Origin: Vitellaria paradoxa
Lineage: Eukaryota > Streptophyta > Magnoliopsida > Ericales > Sapotaceae
DNA length: 64,000 nucleotides
Reading direction: 5' to 3'
NCBI GenBank assembly: GCA_019916065.1
Contig: CM034237.1
Coordinates: forward strand, 25,726,340 to 25,790,339
The position numbers and the translations under genes were made by a program. This document shows, one piece after another, positions 11,057 through 24,778 of this stretch. How positions within the stretch are numbered: position 1 is the first letter of the stretch; the number at the start of each line of letters is the position of its first letter. The notes beneath the pieces are model-generated. The model saw nothing but the letters and a program-made list of their open reading frames with translations. It did no database searches and was not told where the DNA came from.

Positions 11057-11640
11057 CACTATAGGAAAAGAGGGTATAGGCGAGGAACATTTTCCTCGCT
11101 AAAGGCTAGTCTTTCCTTGCTAAAAAATATAGGCGAGGAAAAATATATTTCCTCGCCTATGCTCGGTCGACTATACGTTTTGCGAGGAAATTGTAATTTC
11201 CTTGCCTATAGTAGTTTTTAGCGAGAAAATTTGTTTTGTCGCCTATAGTGACTTTTAGTAAGGAAAAATTTATGTTGCCTATGCCTGTACCTTTTAGCGA
11301 GGAAATTATAATATCCTCGCTTATAGTACCTTTTAGCGAGGAAATGATTTTATCGCCAATAGCAACTTTTGGCAAGGAAAAAAATTTATGTCGCCTATCC
11401 CTGTATCTTTTGGCAAGGAAATTAATTTCCTCACCTAAAGTCACCTTTAGCTAGGAAACAATTTCGTCGCCAATTCTAAGTTTTAGCAAGGAAAATGCCA
11501 TTTCCTCACCTATAGTTAGTTTTTGTGAGAAAATTTGGTCATCGTCTATGCTTGGCTGAGTACAATAAGAAGGATTTTAGTGAGGAAAAAAGTTGCTTTT
11601 AGCAAAGAAATAGGTTCCTCACTAAATGTATTAGTTAAAT
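11057..11640. repeat. CACTA-1 left terminal and subterminal repeats
   Basis: The TIR is followed by many short units built on TTTTAGCGAGGAAA and its inverse TTTCCTCGCCTA, in both orientations and spaced 40-60 bp. Subterminal arrays of short motifs are the normal binding region for the CACTA TNPA-like protein. Similar motifs reappear at 28685-29271. Confidence 0.88.
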
Positions 11641-11938
11641 TTTTTTTTTAAATATTTAATTTTCCAAAAATACCTGTTAAAGTAATAATCCAACAAAAAT
11701 AAACCTGTTACAATAATAAATCAAACATAAAATAAACCTACTACAATATATACCAAACATATTAAACATGCTACAACATAAAAACCGAACGTACAAATTA
11801 TCATATTTTAAAAGTTAACCCAACAATCTAACAACAAACATCAAAATTTAAAAAACAAAACAAAAATATTAAGATTGCATGCAAATAAAATAAACAAAAA
11901 TAAATCCAAGTTCAAAACTAACTATTAAATGTCTAACA
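11641..11938. other. CACTA-1 AT-rich spacer
   Basis: AT-rich spacer between the subterminal array and the 3' end of the TNPA-like gene. It probably includes the 3' UTR of that gene. No further feature is seen. Confidence 0.5.
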
Positions 11939-13462
11939 CTAGGGAGGTGAAGTGGTCTTGGCAGAGCGGAACTCCTCAAACATTTGCATTAGATTATCGA
12001 CTTTATTGGAAGGGACATTTCGCTTAGTCTCCATTTGCTCCATTTTTTCTATGAAACTTTGAAGTTTATCCTGAAGCTGTGCCTCACGAGATCTCGAAGC
12101 GGCACAGCTTAAGTAGTGAAGATTACGCACTGAAGGAGGCTTTGGCCCATGGCCTATCCCGCGTACATAACCATATTTCCTCCCTAAGACTTGCATCCCG
12201 ACCTCATCCTCACTCAATGTGGCATGGCCATCAGGGGTAGGCTCACTCCTCAATTTTTGCATCTCATCTTAAAATTCATTATTATTAATGTGAAAATATT
12301 GCTAAATTATAACTAAAAAATTTTAATGTCAGATAAAAATTACAATAACTTACATGTAACTCTCTAGCCTTCGGGCAACACCACTGGTTACTTTTGTTTT
12401 TGGTAATTACACCACTGGTTTCTTTTGTTTGTATGCGCATGTTTCCACTATCCAAAGAAGCTAATCGGCTCATTACTTTCAGGATCCACCTATAAAAAAT
12501 AATATATAAGTACAAGACTAATGATATAAATAAAGCATGTAAACTAATAATTACCATGCTATGACGAGTAGAAACAAATGCATGTGAACCCATCAAGTGT
12601 GTAACAGTTTGATGAGACCAATTTTGCGCATTTTTCAAACATTTCTCCTACAAAAAAACATGTTAAACATTAAAGCCATAATTAGACTATATTTTTTTAG
12701 TACATTTTTATATAAATTATATTAACTTGGTAACGAGTGTCTGTCCATTTGTTGTTGATGTGCCACTCCCAATCCACTTACAATATATCGGATGGGCAAT
12801 GCTCTTTCGCCTCCTCCACAGTGAGTCCTTTCTCTATCATATTCTTAAACTGCTTATGCTATTTGTGCTGTAAGTCACTTAGTTGGGCCTTGAAAGTGTC
12901 CCACACTCTTGGGACACACGTCAATGTCAATGCGTGACTATAAATATAAAATATATAAGACGTTAAATTTTAAATTATTATATATAAAATTTAGAAATGA
13001 CCAAATATATTATCATAAAAAAATTAATACCGTAAGGTGTGCAAATGCCTCCTCTTTGTCTCTCTCACTAATGTCAACGTAGCGGTGTTGATTATGCGGC
13101 ATGAAGTGTCTAATAATAATACCACACTCACTTGATAACTTAGCCGACTCGTCACAATCAAGTGGCCGTCCCTATTCAGGGTCCATAGTTACTTTCATGG
13201 GTTGTTTTGTCTTTTTGATAAGATGATCTATGCCAAGACCCTGGGTGGGTTCGCGTACTAATCTAGTGGTCGAGGTGGACCCTACAAAAAAATGAAAACA
13301 ATTAAAAATATATATACACATAAAGTAGAAAAAAAATAAATGAATATAACTTTGATTTATACCAGCACTACTGCTCAGTGCCTAAGTTAGCTGAGTGCTT
13401 AACCTCTCATTTTCTTGAGCTTCATCATTCCATGCTCGTCTAAGATTTCTTCCCGGTGCCAT
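11939..13462 (-). pseudogene. CACTA-1 TNPA-like gene (plant Transposase_24 family), multi-exon, damaged
   Basis: Read leftward, exons start with ATG at 13462-13460 (MAPGRNLRRAW), then GLGIDHLIKKTKQPMKV and DESAKLSSECGIIIRH (about 13270-13020), KAQLSDLQHK...DWEWHINNKW (about 12930-12730), LKNAQNWSHQTVTH...STRHSM (about 12640-12555), and a C-terminal coiled-coil part (12262-11939). This order and these motifs are typical of the Transposase_24 proteins beside TNP2 in plant CACTA elements; they are thought to bind subterminal repeats. In-frame stops occur in several exons, for example TAG after STQLT (about 13390) and TAA in DPE*GR (about 13175). It follows the transposase gene on the same strand. 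Confidence 0.8.
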
Positions 13463-13508
13463 CTGCAAAAACATTAAGATTTCTTCCCGGTGCCATCTGC
13501 AAAAACAT
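13441..13508. repeat. 34-bp tandem duplication over the TNPA-like start codon
   Basis: TAAGATTTCTTCCCGGTGCC and the following 14 bases occur twice head to tail (13441-13474 and 13475-13508). Each copy carries the - strand ATG and first codons; only the left copy leads into the long frame. Confidence 0.9.
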
Positions 13509-13727
13509 TATTAGTAGATGATAAATGATGAACTGATACATAAATATGAAAAAAAAGGGAAAAAAATCTTATATAACATTTAAAACTAAGTTCAAGTGAC
13601 ACTATTAAAATTTTAAAATCTTGATATCACAATAAACTATAAAAATATTCAAGTGACATTATAAGAAAAGACCAATACTAGTACCTTGGAATAAACGAAT
13701 TAATCTAAATTTCTTAGAATAGACCAA

Positions 13728-16700
13728 TTAATCCGAGTAATCCTCTGCTTCTTGTCCTCTTTCCTCATTATTTGTGTCATCGGTATATTCAATAAGACTT
13801 TCATCTTGGTCTTCAATATCATCAAATTCATAATGTTCTAGCATGATTTCATTAGTTATTATTCTTTGTGGATTAAGTTTATTTCTACACAAAGTCTCAA
13901 TCTCTTGTGCATCCACTTGGATCACATTGACCGACTCAAGCTCTTGGTATGCATCCTCAACTTCCATATTAGTAGTCTTTATTTCTGGAACATCATACAA
14001 GTGTCTGTGAGTGAACTTCTCCACAACTCACCATTGGTTTCCCAGTTTCGTGTCAGCCATGTAGAAGACTTGTTTAGCTTGAGATGATAATATAAATGGC
14101 TCATTTGCATACCACTTCTTTGTCACATTAAGGCTTGTACAATATTTATCAGTTTGTATTCCTTTTCTTCTCTTGTCTACGTCAAACCAATCACATTGGA
14201 ACATGATAACTCGAAATCCTTTTACATATTGTAACTCAATCACATCAGTTAACACATCGTAAAAGTCAATGTCATTATTATCATGTACCCCATCAACGAT
14301 AAAACCATAATTTTGACTTTTATGTTGATTGTCACATTCACTTGTATGAAATCTTACTCCATTGACAATGCAACCGCTATAACTTCACGCCCTAAAGTTT
14401 GGACCAATATTTAAAGCATAAATTTTATCAGTGACTTCAGGGCCTCCAAACTGATGCAAGTTTTTAACCTAAATATACAATACATACCCATGTCACAATC
14501 AAAGTATATTAACATTTAATTAATGGCTTTTTAATTAAAATTATACTTACACGTTCCTTAAATCATGTTGGAAACTCTTTCTCATGTCTCATGTCAATGT
14601 TTGATGCACTGATTGTGTTCAACTCTCCAATATGGTCACTAGTTTTAATTACACACATTATAACATTATAAGAAAATAATATAACAAATAGAACATTTCA
14701 TGTATAATAATACATACCTATGATATTTGTCCAATCCCTCACAATTATTAAGCACGTACCTATGCATGGTTTGAAAGTCTAGTGTTGACAAGATAATGTA
14801 TTTTTCATTGCCAAAAGGACGAACTTTATGTGAAAAACTGATACTAGGTTCTTCTCCACCATCCTCTACCCTGTCATCATTGCGTTCCCCTCTATTAAAT
14901 TTGGTCTCAATTTTATAAAGATACTTAGAGAGAAATGTCAGAGATTCATTCGCAATATATGCTTCAGCAATTGAACCTTCAAGATGAGCTCTGTTCGTCA
15001 CATAACCCTTTAAGGTATCTAAATATCTCTCAATTGGATACATCCATCTATAGTGCACTGGGCCACCAACCATCATTTCTTGCGGTAAGTGTACTGCCAA
15101 ATGAACCATAACATCAAAGAATATGGGTGGGAAGATCCGTTCTAACTCACAAAGTATAACAACAATGTCTTTAGAGAGTTGCTGGAGAACTTTCGCTTTC
15201 AACGTCTTGTAACATAACTCTTTAAAGAATAAACATAATTCCACTAATGCCGTATACATTTCATTATGCAAATATCCACGCATTCCAACCAGTAAAACTT
15301 GTTGTAGTAGCACATGACAATCATGACTCTTTAAACCTAACAACTTCCCTTTCCTCTCATTGACACAACGACAAATGTTCGAGGCAAACCCATCGGGGAA
15401 TTTAACTGATCTTAGGAATTCGTAGAAGCCACGCTTTTCCTGCAGTGACAAAGTGAATATTGCTGTGGGCATCACAAGACTTGAACCATCTGGGACCAAA
15501 TGTAATTCGGGACGTATTCCCATATCAGCTAAATCTTGTCTAGCCTTTACGGTATCTTTCGTCTTCCCACCAATACCTAGCAATGTGCCAAGTAAATTGT
15601 CACATATGTTTTTTTTTTTAATATGCATAACATCGAGATTATGTCGTATCTTCAATTTGTGCCAATAACTCCCAAAATATACTCTTCTTCATCCAATTTA
15701 ACGCTTCTGCCTTATGCTTTCTTTTCTTATTGTTCGGGTGCTTTCCAGGTTTATTGACTTTAACATATTGTAATTGCTTTAGGATATCATCGCTTGAAAT
15801 CTCCTTGGGCCTATCTTGAAATTCTGATTTACCATCAAAGGCCTTACTCTTTTGTGAACTATGATTCCGTGGTAGATATCGACGATGACCCATATAACAT
15901 ATCTTATTTCTTAATCCTATAGAAGAGGTATCCTTGCTGCATGTTGGGCATGCCATGTAACCCTTAGTACTCCATCCAGATAAATAGGCATAGGTAGGAA
16001 ATCATTTATAGTCCATAGAATAGTAGCCCGCATATTAAAGGTCTCTTTACCAAAAGCATCATAAGTAGGTACACCATCCCATAACTATTTTAACTCATCA
16101 ATCAACGGATGAAGATACACATCAAAATCTTTCCCTAGAGCATTCGGGCTAGGTATAAGAAGAGACATTATGAGATGTGGTTCTTTTATACACATCCAAG
16201 GGGGTAGATTGTAAGAAACAATAATTACTGGGCATATACTGTAATTGTTGTTCATACTTCCAAATGGGTTGAATCCATCACTAGCCAACCCAAATGGGTT
16301 GACAATCAGAGGAAAACTCGGGATATTTTTCATCCATTTCCTTCCATGCTAGGGAATCAGCCGGATGTCGCAGCATATCAGCATCCTCCTCACGCTTTGT
16401 AGCATGCCACCACATATCTTCTGTGGTTTGTTTTGACATAAATAATCTCTGCAATCTAGGCTTTAGTGGAAAATATCGCAAAATCTTGTGTGGTACTTTC
16501 TTACCCTTCCCATCATTCACTTTCCATCTTGACTCACCACATTCAGGGCACCTACTTTTATCATTGTGCTCCTTCCAAAATAATGCACACTCACACTTAC
16601 AGACATGAATTGATTCATAGCCCAAGCCAACATTATGCAACAATGATTTTAACTCATAATGAGACTTTGGAAGTGTCTCGTCTTCAGTAAAAGCCTCCTT

Positions 16701-17306
16701 CAACAAATCTAACAACATGTTGAAAGATCGAATGCTCCATCGATTCAACACCTTTAAATGTAGCAGCTTAACAACAAATGAAAGTGTTGAGAACTTGGTA
16801 CAACCAGGGTATAGTTCACGCTGTACTTCTCTAAACAAATCATAGAAAATGTCTTCATTAGGCATTTGATTGGAAGAAGCCTCACAACTTTGCATGTCCA
16901 CAAATATTCCTTGGCGGATGTCGTGCATTGCTCCTATAACATTGTCGTATTCTTCTTCTTCTTCTTCAAATATCATTCTCTCATTATTAACCGACCGATC
17001 ATTGTCAACATGATCATTACCTATTTTTTCTCTGTGGTGTACCCATTTTACGTAAGTGTCCATCATTCCATTCATATATACGTGATTCTCAACTATCCCC
17101 AAACTCAGTGCTTTTCCCAAGTTGTGACATTTCTGACATGGGCACCTAATTGTAGAGCTATTAGGAAGATGATCATGTGCAAATTGTAGAAATGATCTAA
17201 CTTCATTGATATACTTGTTGCCAAATCTATGCCGTTCATTAATCCAATTTCTATCAATGTTTACTTGCCTAGTCCAAAATTTAAAAAAAATCATTATTAA
17301 TATCAT
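13728..17306 (-). pseudogene. CACTA-1 TNP2-type transposase, several frameshifts
   Basis: Read leftward. The N-terminal transposase-associated domain has a zinc-like cluster (CPCQKCHNLG, about 17140); then comes ELYPGCTKFSTLSFVVKLLH and a CXXC pair (CPECGESRW, about 16540). The TNP2 core follows (GLASDGFNPFGSMNNNYS, about 16290; MACPTCSKD, about 15955; YMGHRRYLP). A DUF4218-like part (LKSHDCHVLLQQ, about 15330; HYRWMYPIERYLDTLKGY, about 15050) and a DUF4216-like part (14255-14028) come next, with an acidic tail to 13728. Frame changes are needed near 16290, 15970 and 15660. The usual initiating Met of this family aligns with ATT at 17256-17258. Catalysis by DDE-type chemistry is known for the family; this copy cannot encode it. 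Confidence 0.88.
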
Positions 17307-19291
17307 AACAAGAAATTTTGTAGAAATAAGAATAAAGTAAAGTTATTTAACATCAAAAAGCCATGAGAGACCAATATATTTCCCATTAGACTAAAGATAG
17401 TTCTTCATAAATAATTGCATCTTAGCAAAGTACCCAACAGTATTCCAATAAGCAGCAACCAAAACGGAAACAAGAATATGGCTGTACTTTTCTGATTTTT
17501 AATCTCTCAAGCACGAAGCATAAAATTTCTGCTTGAAGCTTTAACATTAAAAAGAAAACACGGAAGGGGGTAGAAGGCATTTGAATAAAATTTCAAGCAC
17601 GAGAAGTTTACCCACTAATACAATTATTGACATAGAAAGTACTAAAAATCATAGGAATCCCACCTTCCCCTGGAGCCTGAATCCAAAGGTGATATAGAAA
17701 GTACGCTACCAAGAAACAACGACAAATTGCATCCACTTTACGAATTGTTAAGAAGACTTTTAATGGGAGTGGAGCGACTCAACTAGAATCTAAAGTAGTT
17801 CTCTGGCAAAGAGTTAGGAGATCTCTCGATAATGAAATAAGATTGCAGCACATCATCACAATTTAAAACTTAATAATTTAGCCATTGATCATCGATCTCT
17901 TTTGTCAACCCACTTGTACATTTGATTTTGAGACTCCTAATTAGCAATGGATCAATAAAATTACATTAGAGACCTTCTCATTCGTAGATCAAATCATCAA
18001 ATATATAAATCCTTTTTTTTCTTTTTTTTTTTTTTTAAATGTTTGTGTTGGCAAGATTTTATTGATGTGTAGCTAATGTTGCCATTAGGGAATGTAGGAG
18101 CTTGGTCTTTCTCTTTCACAACTTAAATGTGTGTGTATGTGAGGTCAAATGATTGAGATGCTTTTGCTTCCGTGAGCTTATAAATTAAGCTGGTACATGC
18201 TTTCTATTTACCTTTTAGCTTTTATTGACAGCCAAAGCCTAGCTCTTGCTTGAGAGATGTATAAGCTTAGATGTTTTCTTATTTCCTATTTCCTATTCCA
18301 ATTTCTACAAATTTCCAGTTTAAATTAAATTTTTAAGTTTTATGTACTTTGGATTCTTAAAAACCTTTTGCATTTTTTTTTTTATAAATAAACAAACTAA
18401 TAAACAAAAATATGATTTTTTTCGACAAATAATTATTCATTTATTTCTTATTTTCCTAACTTGATAAAATAAGTAAAATAATAAATTATCCCTTTTTCAT
18501 TATACTTTTCTATCATTTTCTCTTTGCTCAACAAATTTAAAGAACCAAACAGCGCAAATAAATATATAATCACCAAAAGCCCTAAAATTATTTATCAAAT
18601 AAATCTTCAATATGTGATCAAATTCTCAACAATACGTGACATCCATACAAATCACATAGCAAAACTTTGAAAAAATAAATTTAAATAGCATCAATATGTG
18701 GAAAAGCTATGCATTTATAAAAGATATTAATAATTAATCAGTAGATTCAAGATAATAAGGTGCAATCTTTTAATGTATGGTCCATTATGGCAGTAAATTA
18801 TTAAATAAGATACTATTAATACACGTGGCACTTAGAATACAAACGATGATGACAAGAACAATCACTAGCAAGTTCCCTTGAGATTATGGAATATTTAAAT
18901 CTTCTATCATTTTTTCAATTTCTAATTATGGAATTTTTAAATCTTCTATCATTTTCTCAATTTCCAAGTCCTTTTCTTCTTTAATTTTTTTTTATGTCCC
19001 TTCAACTTTTTCTCCTATTATTAACCGTTAATTTTAAGGATAAGTGGACAGCTAGATTTGGAGAATTTGAAAAGAAACAAAACTGTAAAATTAAGGGAAA
19101 TAAAAGAAGTATTCTTCTTTTACATTTTAGCGTAGATAAAAACATACCTTCACCTTCTTTTTTTTTTCCCTTCTGGGATGGGCATTGGTGCCCAACGAGT
19201 GAAGGGGTTTTGATGTGTTGGATAACAATACGACACAGATAATCAAAAAGTACCCATAATAGGGGCAAACACACAGACGATTAAAAATGCT
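17307..19291. other. CACTA-1 region between the transposase and the LACS fragment
   Basis: About 2 kb, AT-rich, with a poly-T tract at 18008-18036. The right part (about 19000-19291) is probably captured LACS 3' UTR. The part next to 17306 should hold the transposase promoter or leader. No other coding exon is recognised. Confidence 0.4.
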
Positions 19292-19456
19292 TCACTGGTA
19301 TAACTTTTGCAGCTCATCTTTGAATTTGGCCTTCAATTGTTCCCTCTTTATTTTGAGAGCAGCAGTAACCAATCCAGACTTAGGTGTCCAGGGGTCCGAC
19401 AATAACGTAACCTTCGCAGGAATTTCAAACTTGTCCAATTTTGCAGCTTTCGCCAC

Positions 19457-20993
19457 CTGCACATGGAAATAGGATCTGTCAATTAGTATTATTGTGTAAA
19501 AGCATTGGCCTACAAGTGCAATGTTCCTTTTGGCTTCTTTCCTCTCAAGCCCACATTTGCTTATGGCATATAGCTGTAGAGGCCTTTTGTTTTTGCCAGC
19601 AAAACTTGATGGGCTATATTTTCATGAACCATATACGCATGTCTTAGTTTCAAATGGTGACATTTTACGAAGTCAAATTGCTAATACCAATTGTTAGTGT
19701 TTCTTCCCAGCTTATGGATTCACGAATATGATTACTACTACTGTTTGTTTGTTTTTTTTTTTCTTTTGGGGGAGATTGGTATCATGCAAAAGGGGAAACC
19801 GCCTAAATCAAAAATCAACGACAAGGACAAAATCTAAACCGAAAGCCCAAACCCTCTGCAAAGAGTACAAAGTTGAGCGAATTTGCTTCTTACTAGCCCA
19901 CCACTAAATAACCCAGCTATACAAAGTTAGACAAAACAAACTCCTTTCATCCATACAAAAGTTGACAAAAAAAAAAAAAAAACTCCTTTCACCCTGTAAA
20001 TTGGCAATTCTCACGCCTCATAAATATCTTCTGTTTTGTTCCATCTGAATAATCCAACTAATGCCAAAATGAAAATTAAGAAAAAAAATCATCCTCTACA
20101 CCAATTTCCTCGTATAGATTTTTGCTGCTCATTACGATCCAATAGTCTGTTTAGCATGTTCTAGGAATGCTAGTTATAATATTATTCTTTTAAAACCCTA
20201 TTTGATACTTTTTTTAAAGCAGTATTCACTGGGGTATTTAAGCAACCAGCTATGATGACGAGCTAGTGGCGGAGTTGGAACTCGCAATACAAAGCAATAA
20301 CTAGCCTCTTGACGGAACTCAGCGGCCGATTTCTCGCCAGGAATACACAGTATGTCTCTGCAAATAAACCTAATCTTGGACAACACTAAACCTTAGGGAA
20401 CTCAAATGAGCATTGGAACATCGATTTATCGCCAAGAATATAGACTTTGTGAAAACACCTCAACCTGTGAAAGCGAACCGACTTGTGACGATGGTTTTGG
20501 GATTGAACTCCAATTTCAAAAGTGACCTAGATTGTGATCAGTTGCTCAAATTATGGAGGGTTGCTTATTGAAGGTTTGATTTACAACATTCACACTAGAG
20601 AGATAAGGATAGTGATAGGCTTTGGGTGAGACGTCGGAGATAAGTTCACCTTATATTATGAAGGCTCTCTTGTTAAAGGCTTGATTTTTTTACAATATTC
20701 ATGCTAAAGATCCAAGGATGGTGATGGATTTGACGAGACACTGGAGATGTTGAAGATGAATCACCGGCATTGATCGACCACAGATTGGGACGCGATTATG
20801 GTCGGCTCAGCCATAGATTTGGTGGTGACTGTTTGAACGGAATTATTTTAACTATAAATGCTAATTTTCAAACAATCTTTTCTTTTTTCATTAACAATTT
20901 GACACAAACCAGAAACTTAAAAAATATCCATATTCCCCTAAAATTAAAAAGAAAAATTCCTTGTACTTCAAAAATGGGTACTCAATGAAACAC
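19457..20993. other. Left part of the captured LACS intron
   Basis: Non-coding, between exon B and the Athila-like element. A diverged direct duplication of about 80 bp (about 20568-20648 and 20673-20755, sharing AGG(T/C)TTGATT, ACAA(C/T)ATTCA and GACGAGACACTGGAGAT-like blocks) is the only structure seen. Confidence 0.45.
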
Positions 20994-22488
20994 TGACTGC
21001 TTTTAAATAGTGCGTCTAAACTAACCCCCAAGTGTAAGGGTGTGTGGTGTAATTTTAACTCGGTGAGTCCGAGGTCGAATCCACAGGAAACTATGAGATT
21101 GACCTTGGGGTTTTCTAAGTTTTTCTACCTACTGTTTAGTTTTAAGTACAAGAAAAGAAAATAAGCTTTGGGTTTGGATTGATTGGTTTTTAACTAATTA
21201 ACAAATAAAATAAAATTGAAAATATTCAAAATGAAAAAGACTTGATCTAACTTACAAATCTGGGTGAACACTTTATTTTTATATTAGATGTGACTATTAT
21301 CTTGGTTTACAGCTCATGTTTAGGAAAAGTAAACCGGAAAAATTTCATCGTGAAAACATTAATTCCAAAGCATGGTTTTAAAATCACCTTTTTTTTTAGG
21401 ATAAATAAAACCAAAAAGATTTCATATTGAAAACATTCTTCGGTCCAGAATTCTTTTCTTTGATTTCAAAATATGAAGAAAGTTATAATCAAGTAACATC
21501 ATCAGGGATTTCAAGGAAATATGATCGAGGTTACAAGTTTTCGAATGTTTTGAAAACCAAAAGGAAAAGAAAACTAGAAAATAAATCTAGATTCATTTTC
21601 TAATCATATGTAATTATTAGTGATTTCAAGGAAATATGATCAACTATATATGTTTTTGAAGGTTTTGAAAACATTAGAAAATAGATCTAGACAAACAAGA
21701 ACCCTAACATACAAGTTTTACATTGTATATGAGGATTCATTCACATCCAATCATCAAATAAAGTTTCACCCATCATTGATGGGTTAGATCAAGATTAAAA
21801 CCTAGCCTAACATAGATGAAGTAATAAAGCAGTAAATAAAAAGCAAAAATGAAAAGAAAATGAGGTTCATTAATTAAAACTTACGTACCGTACTTCAAAG
21901 CAATGTCAAAATGAAATCAACGAACAAAAACCAAAGAAATCAATCCTAAAGCTACCCTAAACTACATTCTAAAGTTCTAAAAAACTGGAAAAAAGTATAT
22001 GAAAGACTCTCCTGACGGCTGCTAATGAGGTGATTATATACAGTGCTCAAAAATCCTAAAAATGAAATAAAATAATCATCTCGCGTGTCCTAGATGTCCG
22101 GACACCCAAAATGGGGTGTCCGGATGGCAATGTGCTCCCAGACTCATTTTTCTCTAGTTTTGTATTCTGCGGTCCTATAGGTGTCCGAACACCCAAAATG
22201 GGGTGTCCGGATGGCAATGTGCTCCCAGACTCATTTTTCTCCAGCTTTGTATTCTGCAGTCCTGGAGGTGTCTGGACACCCACTCCATGCAAGTGTACCA
22301 CAAGCTATCCCTCATCATATTCTTCGTCTTTGGCACTCCTAATTGCGTTTATTGAGTCGTTTTCACTACAATTAAGAAAAATAAACCGAATTAGTGTAAA
22401 AAATAGCAAAATGCATAAATGAATTAAGAAAATGCATGATTTTATATTAAAATAAAGGTCTTGTAATTACACTTTTCAAGTGTAATCA
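20994..22488 (-). repeat. Athila-like 3' LTR
   Basis: 1495 bp, about 94% identical by eye to the right LTR over the first 230 bases. It is longer than the right LTR mainly because of an 87-bp tandem duplication at 22096-22269. Confidence 0.92.
22096..22269. repeat. 87-bp tandem duplication in the 3' LTR
   Basis: Units at 22096-22182 and 22183-22269 each start at GTCCG(G/A)ACACCCAAAATGG. A third partial unit start follows at 22270. The right LTR has only one unit, so the duplication arose after or during the last insertion. Each unit begins with the palindrome GGTGTCCGGACACC or a variant. Confidence 0.9.
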
Positions 22489-24778
22489 CACCCCCCAACT
22501 AGTGCATTGCTAGTCCCTAGCAATGGCATTACTCAAACTAACTAAACTATTATCCTATTTCTCTTTTCGTTGGAAACATGGCTACACTTAGCTACGTGCA
22601 GTAAGCCCTTTAATTCCCTAAGTTCCCCCTAGTGGACGAGTAAGGTCTCGTGAGGGTTTGCAGTGATGCTACCCACAAACATCTATGGCATGGTCTCAAA
22701 GTGTTAAAAAGTGATCAAGATCAAAAATGAATCAAGCTTAAGCCCAACATGTCACAAAACCCAAATATCATGTGTAATTCCCAAGTGCTAAGTATAAATG
22801 CATGGACTATCAAAGTAGAAAAAGCAAGTGTGCAAAATTGTTTCATTCATTCAACAAGGTTGCAAGAGCATAAACGGAACTAGGTTTTGACTTCAAATGC
22901 TCACAAGGTACCACTTATAGAAAGGAATTCACTCATCAACAGTTCACACATACCTATTAGCATATAATGCTAACCTAGTTGCACATAACCCCACAAATAA
23001 GTGAGTGAACTGAAATGAAATTCAAAGTGGACAGCTCATAACCATGTTTCAATGCATGTGTAAGAGATCACACCACACAACCTACATAAGACCACTATGT
23101 GCACAATACAAGAGTTACTTGCTTAGAATCCACTAGGTCTTTATTTTGGTTGTAACTTGGCCAGGGGTAATGGTTAACAATGGAAGATATGGAAATCAAA
23201 GCACATGTCTTGGGATAAATATGCTCAAGTGCGCACAAGTCCCTAACTACCCATTTCCTTTCTAAACCCCAACAAAGATCCCAACAAGAAGTTTATTCAC
23301 AAACTTACAAACTAGTCATGGGACATTCTCAATAATTATAATACAATGCACAAGTCCCAAAATTACACAAGCAAAAAGGAATGACAAACTTTTTTTTCTT
23401 CTTTTTTTTTTCTATTTTTTTCTTTTCTTTCTTTTTTTTCCTTTTTTTCTTTTTTTTTGTTTTTATTTTTGAAAAAAATGAAAATACATCAGCTAGATTC
23501 TCCATCCAATATTTCCCTTCAATATGCTCTCGACAATTTCCACTCCCAACCCCTATTCACATCACTGACGTTGAGACACTTTCACAATCCAAGACATGTG
23601 AGGGTAAGGCTTACAGTGTGTGAATAAGGTTAAGGGACAATATATGAGGTGGGAACCAAAGAAAAAATATATATATATATATATTATCACACACTTTATT
23701 ATAAAGGCTTCAAGTTGGTTCCTAGGGCAATTTCATATCAAGGAAGGATAAAGAGGCTCAAAAATAGCAAAGAGGGCCTAGCATCATATTCAAAGCTTGC
23801 AACAACTCATAATGTGCCAAGTGAGACTCATGCAAGTGTGTGTGATGCAATTGGTGCATTGAAAACCAAAGTGAAGAACAAAAGAGTAGTGATTATGTGC
23901 AACCCCTCAAGAAAAGAATAATAGGCTCAAAAGCTCACCATTAAGGGGTATAAGTTTCCACCTAGTCCAAGAATGCTCAATTAACCAATATTAAACAAAA
24001 TCCACTCCTAAGCACATAAACTCTTCTCTATGATAGTAAAAAAATGTTTGCACAAGGTCAAGACACAATCAACTTGAACTAAGTTTCCTATTAAAGCTTG
24101 AACAAAACTCACTCATCACTCTCTCACTCAATTCCACAATCAACCAAACCAAAAAGGCTTACATGTAGGTACAAATGTGCTAAATTCATGTATTCAAGGT
24201 TAAAGACGCTCAAAAATTTTAAAATTTTACAATTTTGGCACAAAAGATCATCATGCAAACCCTACCCCCAACTTAAAATTCACATTGTCCTCAATGTAAG
24301 AACCATGATGCATATGTGGGTCTGTAGTGTGCAATAGTAAGCATGATGATGAGCATGAAACAATAACCATAAAGGGCATAAATAAGAACAAAGCACACAG
24401 TATACCAAGCATGCATCCATTATTCAAGCCACTTAAGGCATCACCCAATACATCCCCCCAACTTAAGTTCTACAGCACTCCCAACAACAATAAATATATA
24501 TATGAAGTACCCATTGAAAGTGCAAAACTAAATAAAAGGGAGAGGAATGATATTACCTCAAGAGGTTCATTATTTTGAAGAAAAAGAAAAGAACTATACA
24601 AGCAATATGTTAGAATTAAAATAAGATAGAAATAAAAGAAAAATAAAACAAGAAGAAAAGAGTTAGTAGAAAGACAAAATAAAAATAAAAGAAAAAAAAA
24701 GCTAAACTAACAATAAATCAAAAAATAAAGAAAGAAAATTCTAATCTACTAATATACAAGGGTTAATGCAAAAATCTA
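22489..24778. other. Athila-like element, 3' internal non-coding part
   Basis: 2.3 kb between gag and the 3' LTR (left). The position where protease-pol would lie in an autonomous Athila element contains no recognisable pol motif on either strand. A long T/C tract occurs at about 23385-23470 and (AT)n at about 23669-23685. The polypurine tract is at 22489-22500. Confidence 0.7.

Noticed and set aside
23381..23623. 80-codon ORF beginning with poly-Phe.
   Set aside because: It is the translation of the T/C tract in the Athila-like element.
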